Shown in pieces: positions 47,005 through 55,465 of a DNA stretch of 64,000 nt. The notes under the pieces are model-generated. The model did no database searches, was not told where the DNA came from, and saw only the letters and a list, made by a program, of their open reading frames with translations. The stretch is from NCBI RefSeq assembly GCF_001937445.1, contig NZ_MSKS01000042.1, positions 29,044-93,043 on the forward strand, read 5' to 3'. The stretch is from Actinomyces oris. GTDB taxonomy: Bacteria > Actinomycetota > Actinomycetes > Actinomycetales > Actinomycetaceae. Positions within the stretch are counted from its first letter, which is position 1, and each line of letters begins with the position of its first letter. A program made the translations under genes and the position numbers.

Positions 47005-48054
47005 TCAGGCGGCGTAGCCGGGCAGGGAGGAGAAGTCCGCGCCCCAGGCGGTGGCGCGGCGGGCAGCGTCGACCGCACCGGTGACGGCCGCTTCCCGGGC
47101 CGGGCTGGAGGCCTTGGCAGAACCGGCCTCCTGCACCTCTGAGGACACGATGGCGGACCACACCTGCCGGGCCCAGAGCACCTGGGTACTCACACTGGGG
47201 TCGGTGGACTCACTCGGGGCGGCGTAGGCGCTCAGCCGCTTGTCCTCGGAGCCCGCGGCCACCGCGGCGTTGACGACGGAGGTGGCGGCCTTGGCATCAG
47301 CGACCGCCCGAGTGCGCTGGGAGTCGTCGCTGCGCGCCGCAAGCTCCTCCATGGCGTAGCGGGCCTCGTCATAGGAGGTCAGCAGACCGGAGCTGATCTT
47401 GGAGCCCTGCGCCACCTCCACCCGTGACTTATCCGCCGAGCTCGGCGGCTGGAAGAGATCATGCTGGAGACTCCAGGCCACCGTCAGCGAGGTGAAGAGC
47501 CGGGCATCCTGCTCCGAGGCGGCGGCGATCGCCGCCCGGCGGGCCAGCGTCGATCCATCGGCCAGGGCCGTGGCCAGATCCTGGGCGGAGGCGCCCGCCG
47601 AGGCCGACGGCACCGGAGCAACCGTGGGGTAGATGGAGGGCACCTGTGTGGGCCAGGGCTGCCATACCCCGCCCAGGGTCTCGAGCTGGGCGTCAGCCGT
47701 CTGCTTGACCCCCTCGGCCAGGGTCACCGTCGTGGCATCCCCGCCGCCGGCCTGCGCGACCACACCGGCGGTGGAGGAGATGAGCGCGGCCTGCCGGGCC
47801 AGGCCGTCACGGGCGGTCTCCGCCGCCGAGGCCGATGGCAGGGACGCCGGGGAGCCCTTCCCCAGACGCAGTCCGCAACCGCTCACCGCCACGGTCAGAG
47901 CCGTTCCCACCGCGAGCACCGCGGTGCGACGCGTCAAGCCGTGGCCCGCCGCGTCGGCGTCGCCACTGGTACGGGGCCTGGCGCCGAGCCGGTCACTGTA
48001 GGCCGGCTGAGAGCCGTTCGACTGGGCGGGCAGGGGAGGGCGGCGAGTGTTCAC
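47005..48054 (-). CDS. Predicted lipoprotein with DUF4439 ferritin-like domain
   Basis: A 349-residue protein with an Arg-containing N terminus, a hydrophobic signal and a lipobox TVAVSGC (Cys60) predicting lipid anchoring outside the membrane. The C-terminal 140 residues form a helical ferritin-like DUF4439 domain (LDGSTLARRA-type segments, YDEARYAMEELAARS, AVTGAVDAARRATAWG). DUF4439 genes lie next to rimP across actinobacteria, divergent as here, with unknown function. GGGAGGA precedes GTG 48054. The signal segment contains two Arg (LTRRTAVLAVG), which could mean Tat export. Confidence 0.85.
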   Translation of the reverse strand: MNTRRPPLPAQSNGSQPAYSDRLGARPRTSGDADAAGHGLTRRTAVLAVGTALTVAVSGCGLRLGKGSPASLPSASAAETARDGLARQAALISSTAGVVAQAGGGDATTVTLAEGVKQTADAQLETLGGVWQPWPTQVPSIYPTVAPVPSASAGASAQDLATALADGSTLARRAAIAAASEQDARLFTSLTVAWSLQHDLFQPPSSADKSRVEVAQGSKISSGLLTSYDEARYAMEELAARSDDSQRTRAVADAKAATSVVNAAVAAGSEDKRLSAYAAPSESTDPSVSTQVLWARQVWSAIVSSEVQEAGSAKASSPAREAAVTGAVDAARRATAWGADFSSLPGYAA

Positions 48055-48168
48055 CGGGGAATCCTCCCACAGACGGCGGGTAGCATGATCCCGACCTCGA
48101 CCACCTCGACCATGTTGACCACGTCGCCCGGGCCTTCGCCTCGGGCCAGTACGGGAGGAAGAACGACC

Positions 48169-48687
48169 ATGGCAGCCCCTGATCAGCGCAAGGATCCGCG
48201 CCAGCGCGCTGACGCTCTGGCCCGCAGTCTCACCGATCTGCTCCTTCCCGTTGTCAACGATGCCGGGCTTCATCTTGAGAGCGTGGAGACCACCCGGGCG
48301 GGAAAGTACTCGGTCGTGCGCGTCTTCGTGGACCTGGTCGATGGTCCCGGAGACCTCGATCTCGACGCCCTGGGGCCCGTGACCGCGGCCGTCTCCCAGG
48401 CCCTCGACGAGGCCGACCCCGTCAAGGGTCAGTACACCCTCGAGGTCTCCACCCCCGGCGCCGAGCGGGAGCTGAGCACCCTGCGTCACTTCCGGCGTGC
48501 CGTTGGTCATAGTGCCCGGGTGCGCACGGCCGACGGTGAGCTCACCGGCCTCGTCACCGCGGCCGATGAGGACGACGGCGCCAGTGAGCACAACGGCGGC
48601 ATGGTCGGGATCGAGGTCGACGGCGTCGAGCGCCGCATCGCGCTGGGGGACATCATCGAGGCCCGGATGGTGGTGGCCGGGCTCTAG
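48169..48687 (+). CDS. rimP: Ribosome maturation factor RimP
   Basis: RimP acts early in 30S assembly. The 172-residue product has the N-terminal alpha/beta domain (LLLPVVNDAGLHLESVETTRAGKYSVVRVFVD...YTLEVSTPGAERELSTLRHF) and the C-terminal SH3-like domain (VGHSARVRTADGELTGLV). GGGAGGAA precedes ATG 48169. It heads the rimP-nusA-ylxR-infB cluster. A 194-bp gap separates it from nusA. Confidence 0.95.
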   Translation: MAAPDQRKDPRQRADALARSLTDLLLPVVNDAGLHLESVETTRAGKYSVVRVFVDLVDGPGDLDLDALGPVTAAVSQALDEADPVKGQYTLEVSTPGAERELSTLRHFRRAVGHSARVRTADGELTGLVTAADEDDGASEHNGGMVGIEVDGVERRIALGDIIEARMVVAGL

Positions 48688-48881
48688 AGCCGGGCAACAG
48701 GCCGAAGATCCATAGGATACTCCCCACGGGTAGTGACCGGGAATAATGTATGTCCTGATAACTGATAGGTTGACGGACCTGCCCGGGAAAGACGTGATGG
48801 ACCATCCGACCCCTCACGGGCTACCGTCAACGGGAACCCAGTGAACACCCGCTCAGCGGACCAGAGAGGACCCAAGGACCC

Positions 48882-49922
48882 ATGGACATCAATATGCCGG
48901 AGCTGCGAGGCGCTGCCGACGAGCTCGGTATTGACCTGGACAACCTGCTGCCCGCTATCGAGGACGCCATCCTGGGGGCCTACTCCAAGGTGCCCGGGGC
49001 CATCCGCGGCGCCCACGTCGAGATCGACCGTCGCACCGGGCACATGAGCGTCCTGGCCCCGGAGGTCGACGAGGACGACCAGCCCACGGGGGAGTACTTC
49101 GATGACACCCCCGATGACTTCGGCCGCATCGCCCAGGCCACGGCCCGCAGCGTTATCGTCCAGCGCATCCAGGACCGCCGCGACTTCGAGGTCCTGGGCG
49201 CCTTCAAGGACAAGACCGGCGAGCTGATCTCCGGCACCGTGGAGCAGGGGCGCGACCCCCGCATCGTCTACGTGCGCCTGGACGAGGAGCACGAGGGCAT
49301 CATGCCTCCCCATGAGCAGGTCCCCGGCGAGCGCTACCGCCACGGCGACCGCGTGCGCGCCTACGTCACCGATGTCTCGCGCGGCACCCGCGGGGCTCAG
49401 ATCATCCTGTCGCGCACCCACCCCGGTCTGGTTCGCAAGCTCTTCGAGCGTGAGGTTCCCGAGCTCTCCTCGGGTGACGTCGAGATCGTCTCGGTGGCCC
49501 GGGAGGCCGGTCACCGCACCAAGATGGCTGTGCGTTCCAAGGTCCGCGGCGTCAACGCCAAGGGCGCCTGCATCGGCCCCATGGGGCAGCGGGTGCGTGC
49601 GGTCATGACCGAGCTCGGTGGGGAGAAGATCGACATCGTGGACTACTCGGAGGACCCGGCCCGCTTCATCGCTAACGCCCTGTCCCCGGCCCGCGTGGCT
49701 GCCGTGGGCGTCATCGACGCCGAGGAGCACACTGCGCGCGCCATCGTCCCCGACTTCCAGCTCTCCCTGGCCATCGGCAAGGAGGGGCAGAACGCCCGTC
49801 TGGCCGCTCGCCTGACCGGGTGGAAGATCGACATCCACGCCGACGCCGAGTCCGGCGAGATCACCCCCGGCCAGGGCTCCCAGTCCGACGACGTGACAGG
49901 TCCCTCAGAGCTGGGCGACTGA
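48882..49922 (+). CDS. nusA: Transcription termination/antitermination factor NusA
   Basis: NusA binds RNA polymerase and modulates pausing and termination. The 346-residue product has the N-terminal domain, S1 domain (GTVEQGRDPRIVYVRLDEEHEGIMP), and two KH domains (REAGHRTKMAVRSKVRGVNAKGACIGPMGQRV and LSLAIGKEGQNARLAARLTGW). C-terminal acidic repeats are absent, as in other actinobacteria. The ATG at 48882 gives MDINMPELRGAADELG, a standard start. Confidence 0.96.
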   Translation: MDINMPELRGAADELGIDLDNLLPAIEDAILGAYSKVPGAIRGAHVEIDRRTGHMSVLAPEVDEDDQPTGEYFDDTPDDFGRIAQATARSVIVQRIQDRRDFEVLGAFKDKTGELISGTVEQGRDPRIVYVRLDEEHEGIMPPHEQVPGERYRHGDRVRAYVTDVSRGTRGAQIILSRTHPGLVRKLFEREVPELSSGDVEIVSVAREAGHRTKMAVRSKVRGVNAKGACIGPMGQRVRAVMTELGGEKIDIVDYSEDPARFIANALSPARVAAVGVIDAEEHTARAIVPDFQLSLAIGKEGQNARLAARLTGWKIDIHADAESGEITPGQGSQSDDVTGPSELGD

Positions 49923-50040
49923 ACCGCCCTGTGGGGCGATGTAGACTTTCCGGCGGACCTTTGCGGGTCCTGCGCCGGGATTCCTCGGCTGCGGTACCCG
50001 CGTCAGCGGTTGCAGAGCAGCGGAAGGACGCCGACGGACG

Positions 50041-50373
50041 GTGGTCACCATCCCCCACGTGCCCGAGCGCACCTGTATCGGCTGTCGACAAAGGGCCCCA
50101 CGGACGCAGCTGCTGCGTCTCGTCCTGACGCCGAGCGGTGAGCTCGACGTCGACGCCCGGACCGTCAGACCCGGGCGCGGCGCCTGGATCCACCCGGATC
50201 CGGCGTGCCTCGACCTCGCTGAGCGACGCCGCGCCGCTCCACGCGCCCTGCGCACCGGCGGACCACTGGATGTGGCCCGGGTACGCGGGTTCCTGGAACG
50301 GAGGATGGTCAACGACGGCGAGGTCCCCGCTGCCCGACCGGGTGAGCGGACCATCGATAGCGAAGGCGGGTAG
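50041..50373 (+). CDS. ylxR: YlxR family RNA-binding/nucleoid protein
   Basis: The 110-residue basic protein has the YlxR (DUF448) core: VPERTCIGCRQRAPRTQLLRLV and RPGRGAWIHPDPACLDLAERRRA. YlxR lies between nusA and infB in most Gram-positive bacteria. RNA binding and, in some species, transcriptional roles have been proposed. A GTG start at 50041 is used. The 40-residue tail is not conserved. Confidence 0.9.
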   Translation: MVTIPHVPERTCIGCRQRAPRTQLLRLVLTPSGELDVDARTVRPGRGAWIHPDPACLDLAERRRAAPRALRTGGPLDVARVRGFLERRMVNDGEVPAARPGERTIDSEGG

Positions 50374-50425
50374 GAAGCCGATGGGCACCCGATGAGTACC
50401 CAGCGATGAGCTGCCTCTAGAAGCA

Positions 50426-50456
50426 CCCACCCCTGTCCGGGGTGGGAGACCGGACA
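50426..50456 (+). promoter_or_regulatory. infB: Two mutually exclusive hairpins directly before infB
   Basis: Hairpin A pairs CCCACCCC (50426-50433) with GGGGTGGG (50439-50446) around a TGTCC loop. Hairpin B pairs TGTCCGG (50434-50440) with CCGGACA (50450-50456) and ends exactly before GGAG (50457-50460), the infB ribosome binding site. Both need bases 50439-50440, so they cannot form together. Structure B abuts the Shine-Dalgarno and could limit ribosome access. A switching role is inferred. Confidence 0.5.
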
Positions 50457-50464
50457 GGAGAAAA

Positions 50465-53413
50465 GTGGCTAAACCACGCGTTCATGAGCTCGCGAAAGAG
50501 CTCGACCCCACTGGCAAGAAGGTCACCTCGAAGGTGATCCTGGCCTGGCTCAAGGACCAGGGAGAGTTCGTCAAGGCGGCCTCGTCCGCCGTTGAGCCAC
50601 CCGTCGCTCGCCGGGTTCGCGAGCACTTCGCCGCCCAGGTGCAGGAGGCGCCGGCGGACACCCAGGCCGACAAGCCGGCCAAGTCGGCCAACACCGACTC
50701 TCAGGCCCCCAAGCCTTCCAAGAGCGCCCCCAAGCCGGGAGCCCAAGGCGCCAAGCCTGGACCTGCCGGTGCTGCGGCCCCCGCTCCGAGCCCCGCCGTC
50801 AAGCCGGCCGCCCCCAAGCCGGGTGCCGGCACCCCCAAACCAGGTGCTCAGGGCGCCAAGCCGAGTGAGGGCGCCCAGGCCCCGGCCGCCGCCAAGCCGG
50901 CGCCCCAGCCGAGAACCGCGGGCGCGGCGCCCAAGGCCCCCAAGCCCGGAGCCAGGGCTGCCAAGCCTGCCTCCGCCTCTGGCGCCCCGACGCCCGGCTC
51001 GCGCCGCAGCGCCCCGACCCCGGGGCCTCGCCCCAGTGCGCCGCGCCCCGGCAACAACCCCTTCGCCACCTCCCAGGGCATGCCCCGCCAAGGCGGTCAG
51101 GCAGGCCGAGGAGGCCAGCGCTCGGGCCAGTCCCGCTCGGGTGCGCCGCGCCCCGGCAACAACCCCTTCGCCACCTCCCAGGGCATGCCCCGCCCGGGTG
51201 GTTCCGGTGGCCCCCGTCCTCAGGGCGGTCCGCGCCCCGGCGGCCCCCGTTCTCAGGGCGGCGCACGGCCTCAGGGAGCCGGTCGCTCCGGTGCTCCGCG
51301 TCCGGGCGGTCCGCGTCCCAACCCGGGCATGATGCCCGGCCAGTCCTCCATCGGGCGCCCCGGTGCTCCCGCACGAGGGGGAGCGGGCGGCGGTCGCGGC
51401 TCGCGCCCCGGCGGCGGTGGCCGTCCCGGTGGCGGTGGCCGTCCCGGCGGCGGCTTCGGCGGCCCCCGCGGGGGCCGCGGTGGTCGCGGTTCCACCCAGG
51501 GCGCCTTCGGGCGCGGTGGCGGCGCCCCGCGGGGACGCAAGTCCAAGCGGGCCAAGCGCCAGGAGTTCGAGCAGCAGAGCGCGCCGTCGATCGGCGGTGT
51601 CATCGTCCCGCGCGGTGACGGCTCCACCCCGGTGCGCGTGCGCCAGGGGGCCACGCTCACGGACCTGGCCGAGAAGATCAACGCCAACCCCGCGGCCCTG
51701 GTGACCGTCCTGTTCCACCTCGGTGAGATGGCCACGGCCACCCAGTCCCTCGACGAGGACACCTTCGCCCTCCTGGGCGCCGAGCTGGGCTACAACGTCC
51801 AGATCGTCTCGCCCGAGGACGAGGACCGCGAGCTCCTGGAGTCCTTCGACATCGACCTCGAGCCCGACGAGGACGACGCCAACCTCGTGCCCCGGCCCCC
51901 GGTGGTCACGGTCATGGGTCACGTCGACCACGGTAAGACCAAGCTGCTGGACGCCATCCGCTCCACCGACGTCGTCGCCGATGAGGCCGGGGGCATCACC
52001 CAGTCCATCGGCGCCTACCAGGTGCGCGTCAACCTGAACGACGAGGAGCGCCCGATCACCTTCATCGACACCCCCGGTCACGAGGCCTTCACGGCCATGC
52101 GTGCCCGCGGTGCCGAGGTGACCGACATCGCCATCCTCGTCGTGGCCGCTGATGACGGCGTCATGCCCCAGACCGTCGAGGCCCTCAACCACGCCCAGGC
52201 GGCCAACGTGCCGATCGTCGTGGCGGTCAACAAGATTGACAAGGAGGGCGCCAACCCGGACAAGATCCGTGGCCAGCTCACCGAGTACGGTCTGGTCCCC
52301 GAGGAGTACGGCGGCGACACGATGTTCGTGGACATCTCCGCCAAGCAGCGTCTCCACATCGACGAGCTCCTCGAGGCAGTCCTGCTGACCGCGGACGCCG
52401 CCCTGGACCTGCGGGCCAACCCGGACACCGAGGCCCGCGGCGTGACCATCGAGGCCAAGCTCGACAAGGGACGCGGCGCCGTGAGCACCATCCTGGTCGA
52501 GCGCGGCACGCTGCGGGTCGGCGACCCAATCGTGGCCGGAAGCGCCTACGGGCGTGTGCGCGCCATGTTCAACGAGCACGGGGAGAACCTCACCGAGGCC
52601 GGACCCGCACGCCCGGCCCTGGTCCTAGGGCTGACCAACGTGCCCAGCGCCGGCGACTCCTTCATCGTCGCCCCCGACGACCGTACGGCCCGCCAGATCG
52701 CCGACAAGCGTGAGGCCGCCGAGCGCGCCGCCATGCTGGCCAAGCGCCGCAAGCGGGTCTCCCTGGAGAACCTCACCGACGTCCTCAAGGAGGGCAAGGT
52801 CGACACCCTCAACCTCATCCTCAAGGGCGACAGCTCGGGTGCGGTCGAGGCCCTGGAGGACTCCCTGCTCAAGATCGACGTCGGCGAGGAGGTCGCCCTG
52901 CGCGTCATCCACCGCGGCGTGGGTGCCATCACGCAGAACGACGTCAACCTGGCCACGGTGGACTCCGCCGTCATCATCGGCTTCAACGTCCGGCCCGCCG
53001 AGCGCGTCTCGGAGATCGCCGACCGCGAGGGCGTCGACATGAAGTTCTACTCGGTCATCTACAACGCGATCGAGGACGTCGAGGCCGCCATGAAGGGCAT
53101 GCTCAAGCCCGTCTACGAGGAGGTCGAGCTCGGCACCGCCGAGATCCGGCAGATCTTCCGCTCCTCGAAGTTCGGCTCCATCGCCGGCTCCATCGTCCGC
53201 TCGGGCATCATCAAGCGGGGCGCCAAGGCCCGCCTGGTGCGCGACGGCGTCGTCATCAACGGCGATCTGTCCATCGAGACGCTGCGCCGTGAGAAGGACG
53301 ACGTCACCGAGGTCCGTGAGGGCTACGAGTGCGGTATCAACCTGGGCTTCAAGGACCTCGCCGAGGGCGACGTCATCGAGACCTGGGAGATGCGCGAGAA
53401 GCCTCGCGACTGA
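50465..53413 (+). CDS. infB: Translation initiation factor IF-2
   Basis: IF-2 is the GTPase that places fMet-tRNA on the 30S subunit. The 982-residue product has an N-terminal IF2_N segment ([25 protein letters not shown]). A long Ala/Pro/Gly/Arg linker spans about residues 55-370 and contains a duplicated segment. The G domain has [29 protein letters not shown] and [10 protein letters not shown]. Domains II-IV follow to the C terminus ([24 protein letters not shown]). GTG 50465 follows GGAG. rbfA, normally next, is displaced by 7.3 kb. Confidence 0.97.
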   Translation: MAKPRVHELAKELDPTGKKVTSKVILAWLKDQGEFVKAASSAVEPPVARRVREHFAAQVQEAPADTQADKPAKSANTDSQAPKPSKSAPKPGAQGAKPGPAGAAAPAPSPAVKPAAPKPGAGTPKPGAQGAKPSEGAQAPAAAKPAPQPRTAGAAPKAPKPGARAAKPASASGAPTPGSRRSAPTPGPRPSAPRPGNNPFATSQGMPRQGGQAGRGGQRSGQSRSGAPRPGNNPFATSQGMPRPGGSGGPRPQGGPRPGGPRSQGGARPQGAGRSGAPRPGGPRPNPGMMPGQSSIGRPGAPARGGAGGGRGSRPGGGGRPGGGGRPGGGFGGPRGGRGGRGSTQGAFGRGGGAPRGRKSKRAKRQEFEQQSAPSIGGVIVPRGDGSTPVRVRQGATLTDLAEKINANPAALVTVLFHLGEMATATQSLDEDTFALLGAELGYNVQIVSPEDEDRELLESFDIDLEPDEDDANLVPRPPVVTVMGHVDHGKTKLLDAIRSTDVVADEAGGITQSIGAYQVRVNLNDEERPITFIDTPGHEAFTAMRARGAEVTDIAILVVAADDGVMPQTVEALNHAQAANVPIVVAVNKIDKEGANPDKIRGQLTEYGLVPEEYGGDTMFVDISAKQRLHIDELLEAVLLTADAALDLRANPDTEARGVTIEAKLDKGRGAVSTILVERGTLRVGDPIVAGSAYGRVRAMFNEHGENLTEAGPARPALVLGLTNVPSAGDSFIVAPDDRTARQIADKREAAERAAMLAKRRKRVSLENLTDVLKEGKVDTLNLILKGDSSGAVEALEDSLLKIDVGEEVALRVIHRGVGAITQNDVNLATVDSAVIIGFNVRPAERVSEIADREGVDMKFYSVIYNAIEDVEAAMKGMLKPVYEEVELGTAEIRQIFRSSKFGSIAGSIVRSGIIKRGAKARLVRDGVVINGDLSIETLRREKDDVTEVREGYECGINLGFKDLAEGDVIETWEMREKPRD
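51036..51194 (+). repeat. Perfect 54-nt direct repeat inside infB
   Basis: Bases 51036-51089 and 51141-51194 are identical over 54 nt, with a 105-nt period (35 codons), so the frame is kept. Each copy encodes [17 protein letters not shown], a motif usually present once in the linker of actinobacterial IF-2. The exact nucleotide identity suggests a recent in-frame duplication or gene conversion. Confidence 0.85.
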
Positions 53414-53431
53414 GAACGTCCGCGTTCATCA

Positions 53432-53472
53432 ATGGTGGCCGGTCGCCCCGCACTGGGGTGGCCGGCCACCAT
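53432..53472 (+). terminator. Terminator hairpin after infB
   Basis: An 11-bp perfect stem ATGGTGGCCGG (53432-53442) / CCGGCCACCAT (53462-53472) encloses a smaller CCCC/GGGG stem. It begins 18 bp after the infB stop and precedes the convergent oxidoreductase gene. No T-tract follows. It probably ends transcription from both sides. Confidence 0.65.
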
Positions 53473-53529
53473 CGTCAGTGACGGGCGCGCATCGGACGCC
53501 CGCGACAATGCTCGAGCGAGATGAGGCCG

Positions 53530-55101
53530 TCAGATGCGCGCGTTGACGTCCTGGTACCCGGAGTCCTCGCGGGTTCCGCCCATGCCGTCACCGACCTCGC
53601 TGTAGTGACGGATCAACGTCACCGACCGGACCCACTTGATCATCTTGTACCCGTGGCTCGTCTCGCAGCGCAGGCGCAGCGGAGCGCCGAACATGCCCGA
53701 CAGCGGCTCGTCATTGCGGTCCCAGGCCAGGATCGTGTCATCCTCGAGGGCCATGTCCAGAGGCAGGCACGTGTAGTACGGCTCGACCGGGCGCCCGTCG
53801 TGCATGTGCTGGGCCATGCCGAAGGACTCAAACATCACCCATCCGGCCTCGGGATCGATCTGACCGACCTGCTCGAGCAGGTCCCGTACACGGATCCCCG
53901 TCCACTTGGCGATCCCCGTCCAGCCCTGCATGCAGGTGTGCATGGTGATCTGGGACTGGCTGGAGATCGCCTTGAGCTCCGTCAGGGAGAAGGACGCCGG
54001 GGCTGAGACCATGCCACCCACCTCGAGGCGGAAGTCGGCGAAGTCGTTCGCCGCCAGCTCCTGGTACTCCGGGGACTCCTCCCGTGAGGGGGTGCGGGTG
54101 TTGACCCAGTGGAATTTGGAGATGTCCTTCTCCGTCCATGGCTTCTTGACGGCCTGCTGCGAGCTGAAACGGTCCACCGTGAGACGGCGGATCGCCCGCG
54201 TGGCGTCCCATAGGATCCGCTGGCTGCGACGGGTGTCTGTCAGTGTCCAGTAGGACATGGCGATCCACAGCGCCACCACGACGATGATCGTCGCGATGAC
54301 GGTGACGTAGGCCTGACCCACCCGACTCGGGTCGTAGTAGCCGAAGACGATGTGGGTGAGGTTGTGAGGAGCGTGCACGATGAACACCAGGCCCACGTGG
54401 ACGACGGCGAAGCCCAGGTAGGTGAACATGCCGATCAGGTGCAGGGAGCGGGCGGCCTGGCGGCCACCGAACATCTTGGCGTACCAGGGGAAGCGTCCCA
54501 CGACGGCGGGGGACATGACTGGTCCCGTCACGATCATCAGCGGAGCGGCGATGAAGACGATGAAGAAGTACCCCAGCTGCTGGAGACTGTCGTAGGGGGT
54601 GAAGTCGCACAGGGACGGGGTGCGCAGGTGCACGTAGGTCAGCAGGGAGTCCCAGGCGTCGGGCAGGATCTGCCACGTGGTGGGAACCAGGCGGTGCCAC
54701 GCCCCGGTGCCCACGAGGAAGGCGACGTAGATGACGCCGTTGAGCAGCCAGAAGCTGGTGGCCACCCCGTGCCAGGCGCGCCCCAGCCCGATCTTTGCCC
54801 GGCCGGGCAGGGACAGCAGGGGAGAGAGGTCGCGTTGATCATCCCGGGCGGTGAATGCCCCTTCCTCGAGGGGCACCTTGTCCCTGGTGAACCGGAGCCA
54901 CTCGGAGCCGGGCTCGCACTGGTCCTTGAAGTAGAAGCGCGGGTGTGAGGCGATGATCTCGATTCCAGAGCGGATGAGAACACCCATGAGGAGGAAGTTG
55001 ATGAAGTGGGTGACTCGCAGCCACAGGGGGAAGGTCTCAGTGTCGACGCACTGCTGGGCGACGTCGTTGGCGGTCTGTGCGGCTAGGGGCAGAAGGGACA
55101 T
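53530..55101 (-). CDS. Fusion of a membrane cytochrome b domain and a sulfite oxidase-type molybdopterin domain
   Basis: The 523-residue protein has about five membrane helices in residues 25-290, with candidate heme His residues (LRVTHFINFLLMG, GRAWHGVATSFW, RSLHLIGMF, VVHVGLVFIVHAP) as in b561-type cytochromes. Residues from about 340 form an oxidoreductase-molybdopterin domain. ITMHTCMQGWTGIAKWTGI carries the likely Mo-ligating Cys, and GAPLRLRCETSHGYKMIKWV is family-typical. MsrPQ splits these functions over two proteins. Arg/Lys-rich loops suggest the Moco domain faces the cytoplasm. No signal peptide is seen. Substrate unknown (sulfoxide, sulfite, nitrogen oxides possible). Divergent from norB. 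Confidence 0.88.
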   Translation of the reverse strand: MSLLPLAAQTANDVAQQCVDTETFPLWLRVTHFINFLLMGVLIRSGIEIIASHPRFYFKDQCEPGSEWLRFTRDKVPLEEGAFTARDDQRDLSPLLSLPGRAKIGLGRAWHGVATSFWLLNGVIYVAFLVGTGAWHRLVPTTWQILPDAWDSLLTYVHLRTPSLCDFTPYDSLQQLGYFFIVFIAAPLMIVTGPVMSPAVVGRFPWYAKMFGGRQAARSLHLIGMFTYLGFAVVHVGLVFIVHAPHNLTHIVFGYYDPSRVGQAYVTVIATIIVVVALWIAMSYWTLTDTRRSQRILWDATRAIRRLTVDRFSSQQAVKKPWTEKDISKFHWVNTRTPSREESPEYQELAANDFADFRLEVGGMVSAPASFSLTELKAISSQSQITMHTCMQGWTGIAKWTGIRVRDLLEQVGQIDPEAGWVMFESFGMAQHMHDGRPVEPYYTCLPLDMALEDDTILAWDRNDEPLSGMFGAPLRLRCETSHGYKMIKWVRSVTLIRHYSEVGDGMGGTREDSGYQDVNARI

Positions 55102-55465
55102 CGTTGTGCCTTACAAACGGGGTGGCTAACTTCTCGTATAACTCATTCTACTGCTGTTTCTCAGATCTATGGAGGGGATGGTGACAAGATGTCGCGATCG
55201 GGTGTCGATGTAGCGGGGCTGAAGTTGTATCAACCTTCCTTAAATAGGAAACATGAAAATGATTAAAATGGGTGGCACCACGATCGTCTCGTCGTTCCAC
55301 GTGTTGAATATAAACGGAGAGAATCTGAGGAAATGGGGCTGATCGGTCGATATATCAACGGAGAAGTCCTGGATCGTTCCGACAGTAACCCGTACGACGC
55401 TTGTACGGTGGCTGTGACGACGCGGAAGACATCCGCCGTCTCCTGAGATGTACGGAGGTAATCTC
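55102..55465. promoter_or_regulatory. AT-rich divergent regulatory region between Moco oxidoreductase and norB
   Basis: These 364 bp are much richer in A and T than the surroundings and carry several dyads. CCGTAC-N7-GTACGG lies at 55390-55408, 58 bp before norB. GTTG-TAT-CAAC lies at 55224-55234. Related GTTGAATAT (55302-55310) and ATATCAAC (55352-55359) follow. Such sites fit control by a redox or NO-sensing regulator of both divergent genes. Which family binds cannot be told. GGAGG at 55454-55458 is the norB ribosome binding site. Confidence 0.5.

Noticed and set aside
50417..52579. A 720-codon minus-strand frame opposite infB
   Set aside because: Composition is Gly/Ala/Arg repeats mirroring the IF-2 linker; infB motifs are unambiguous.
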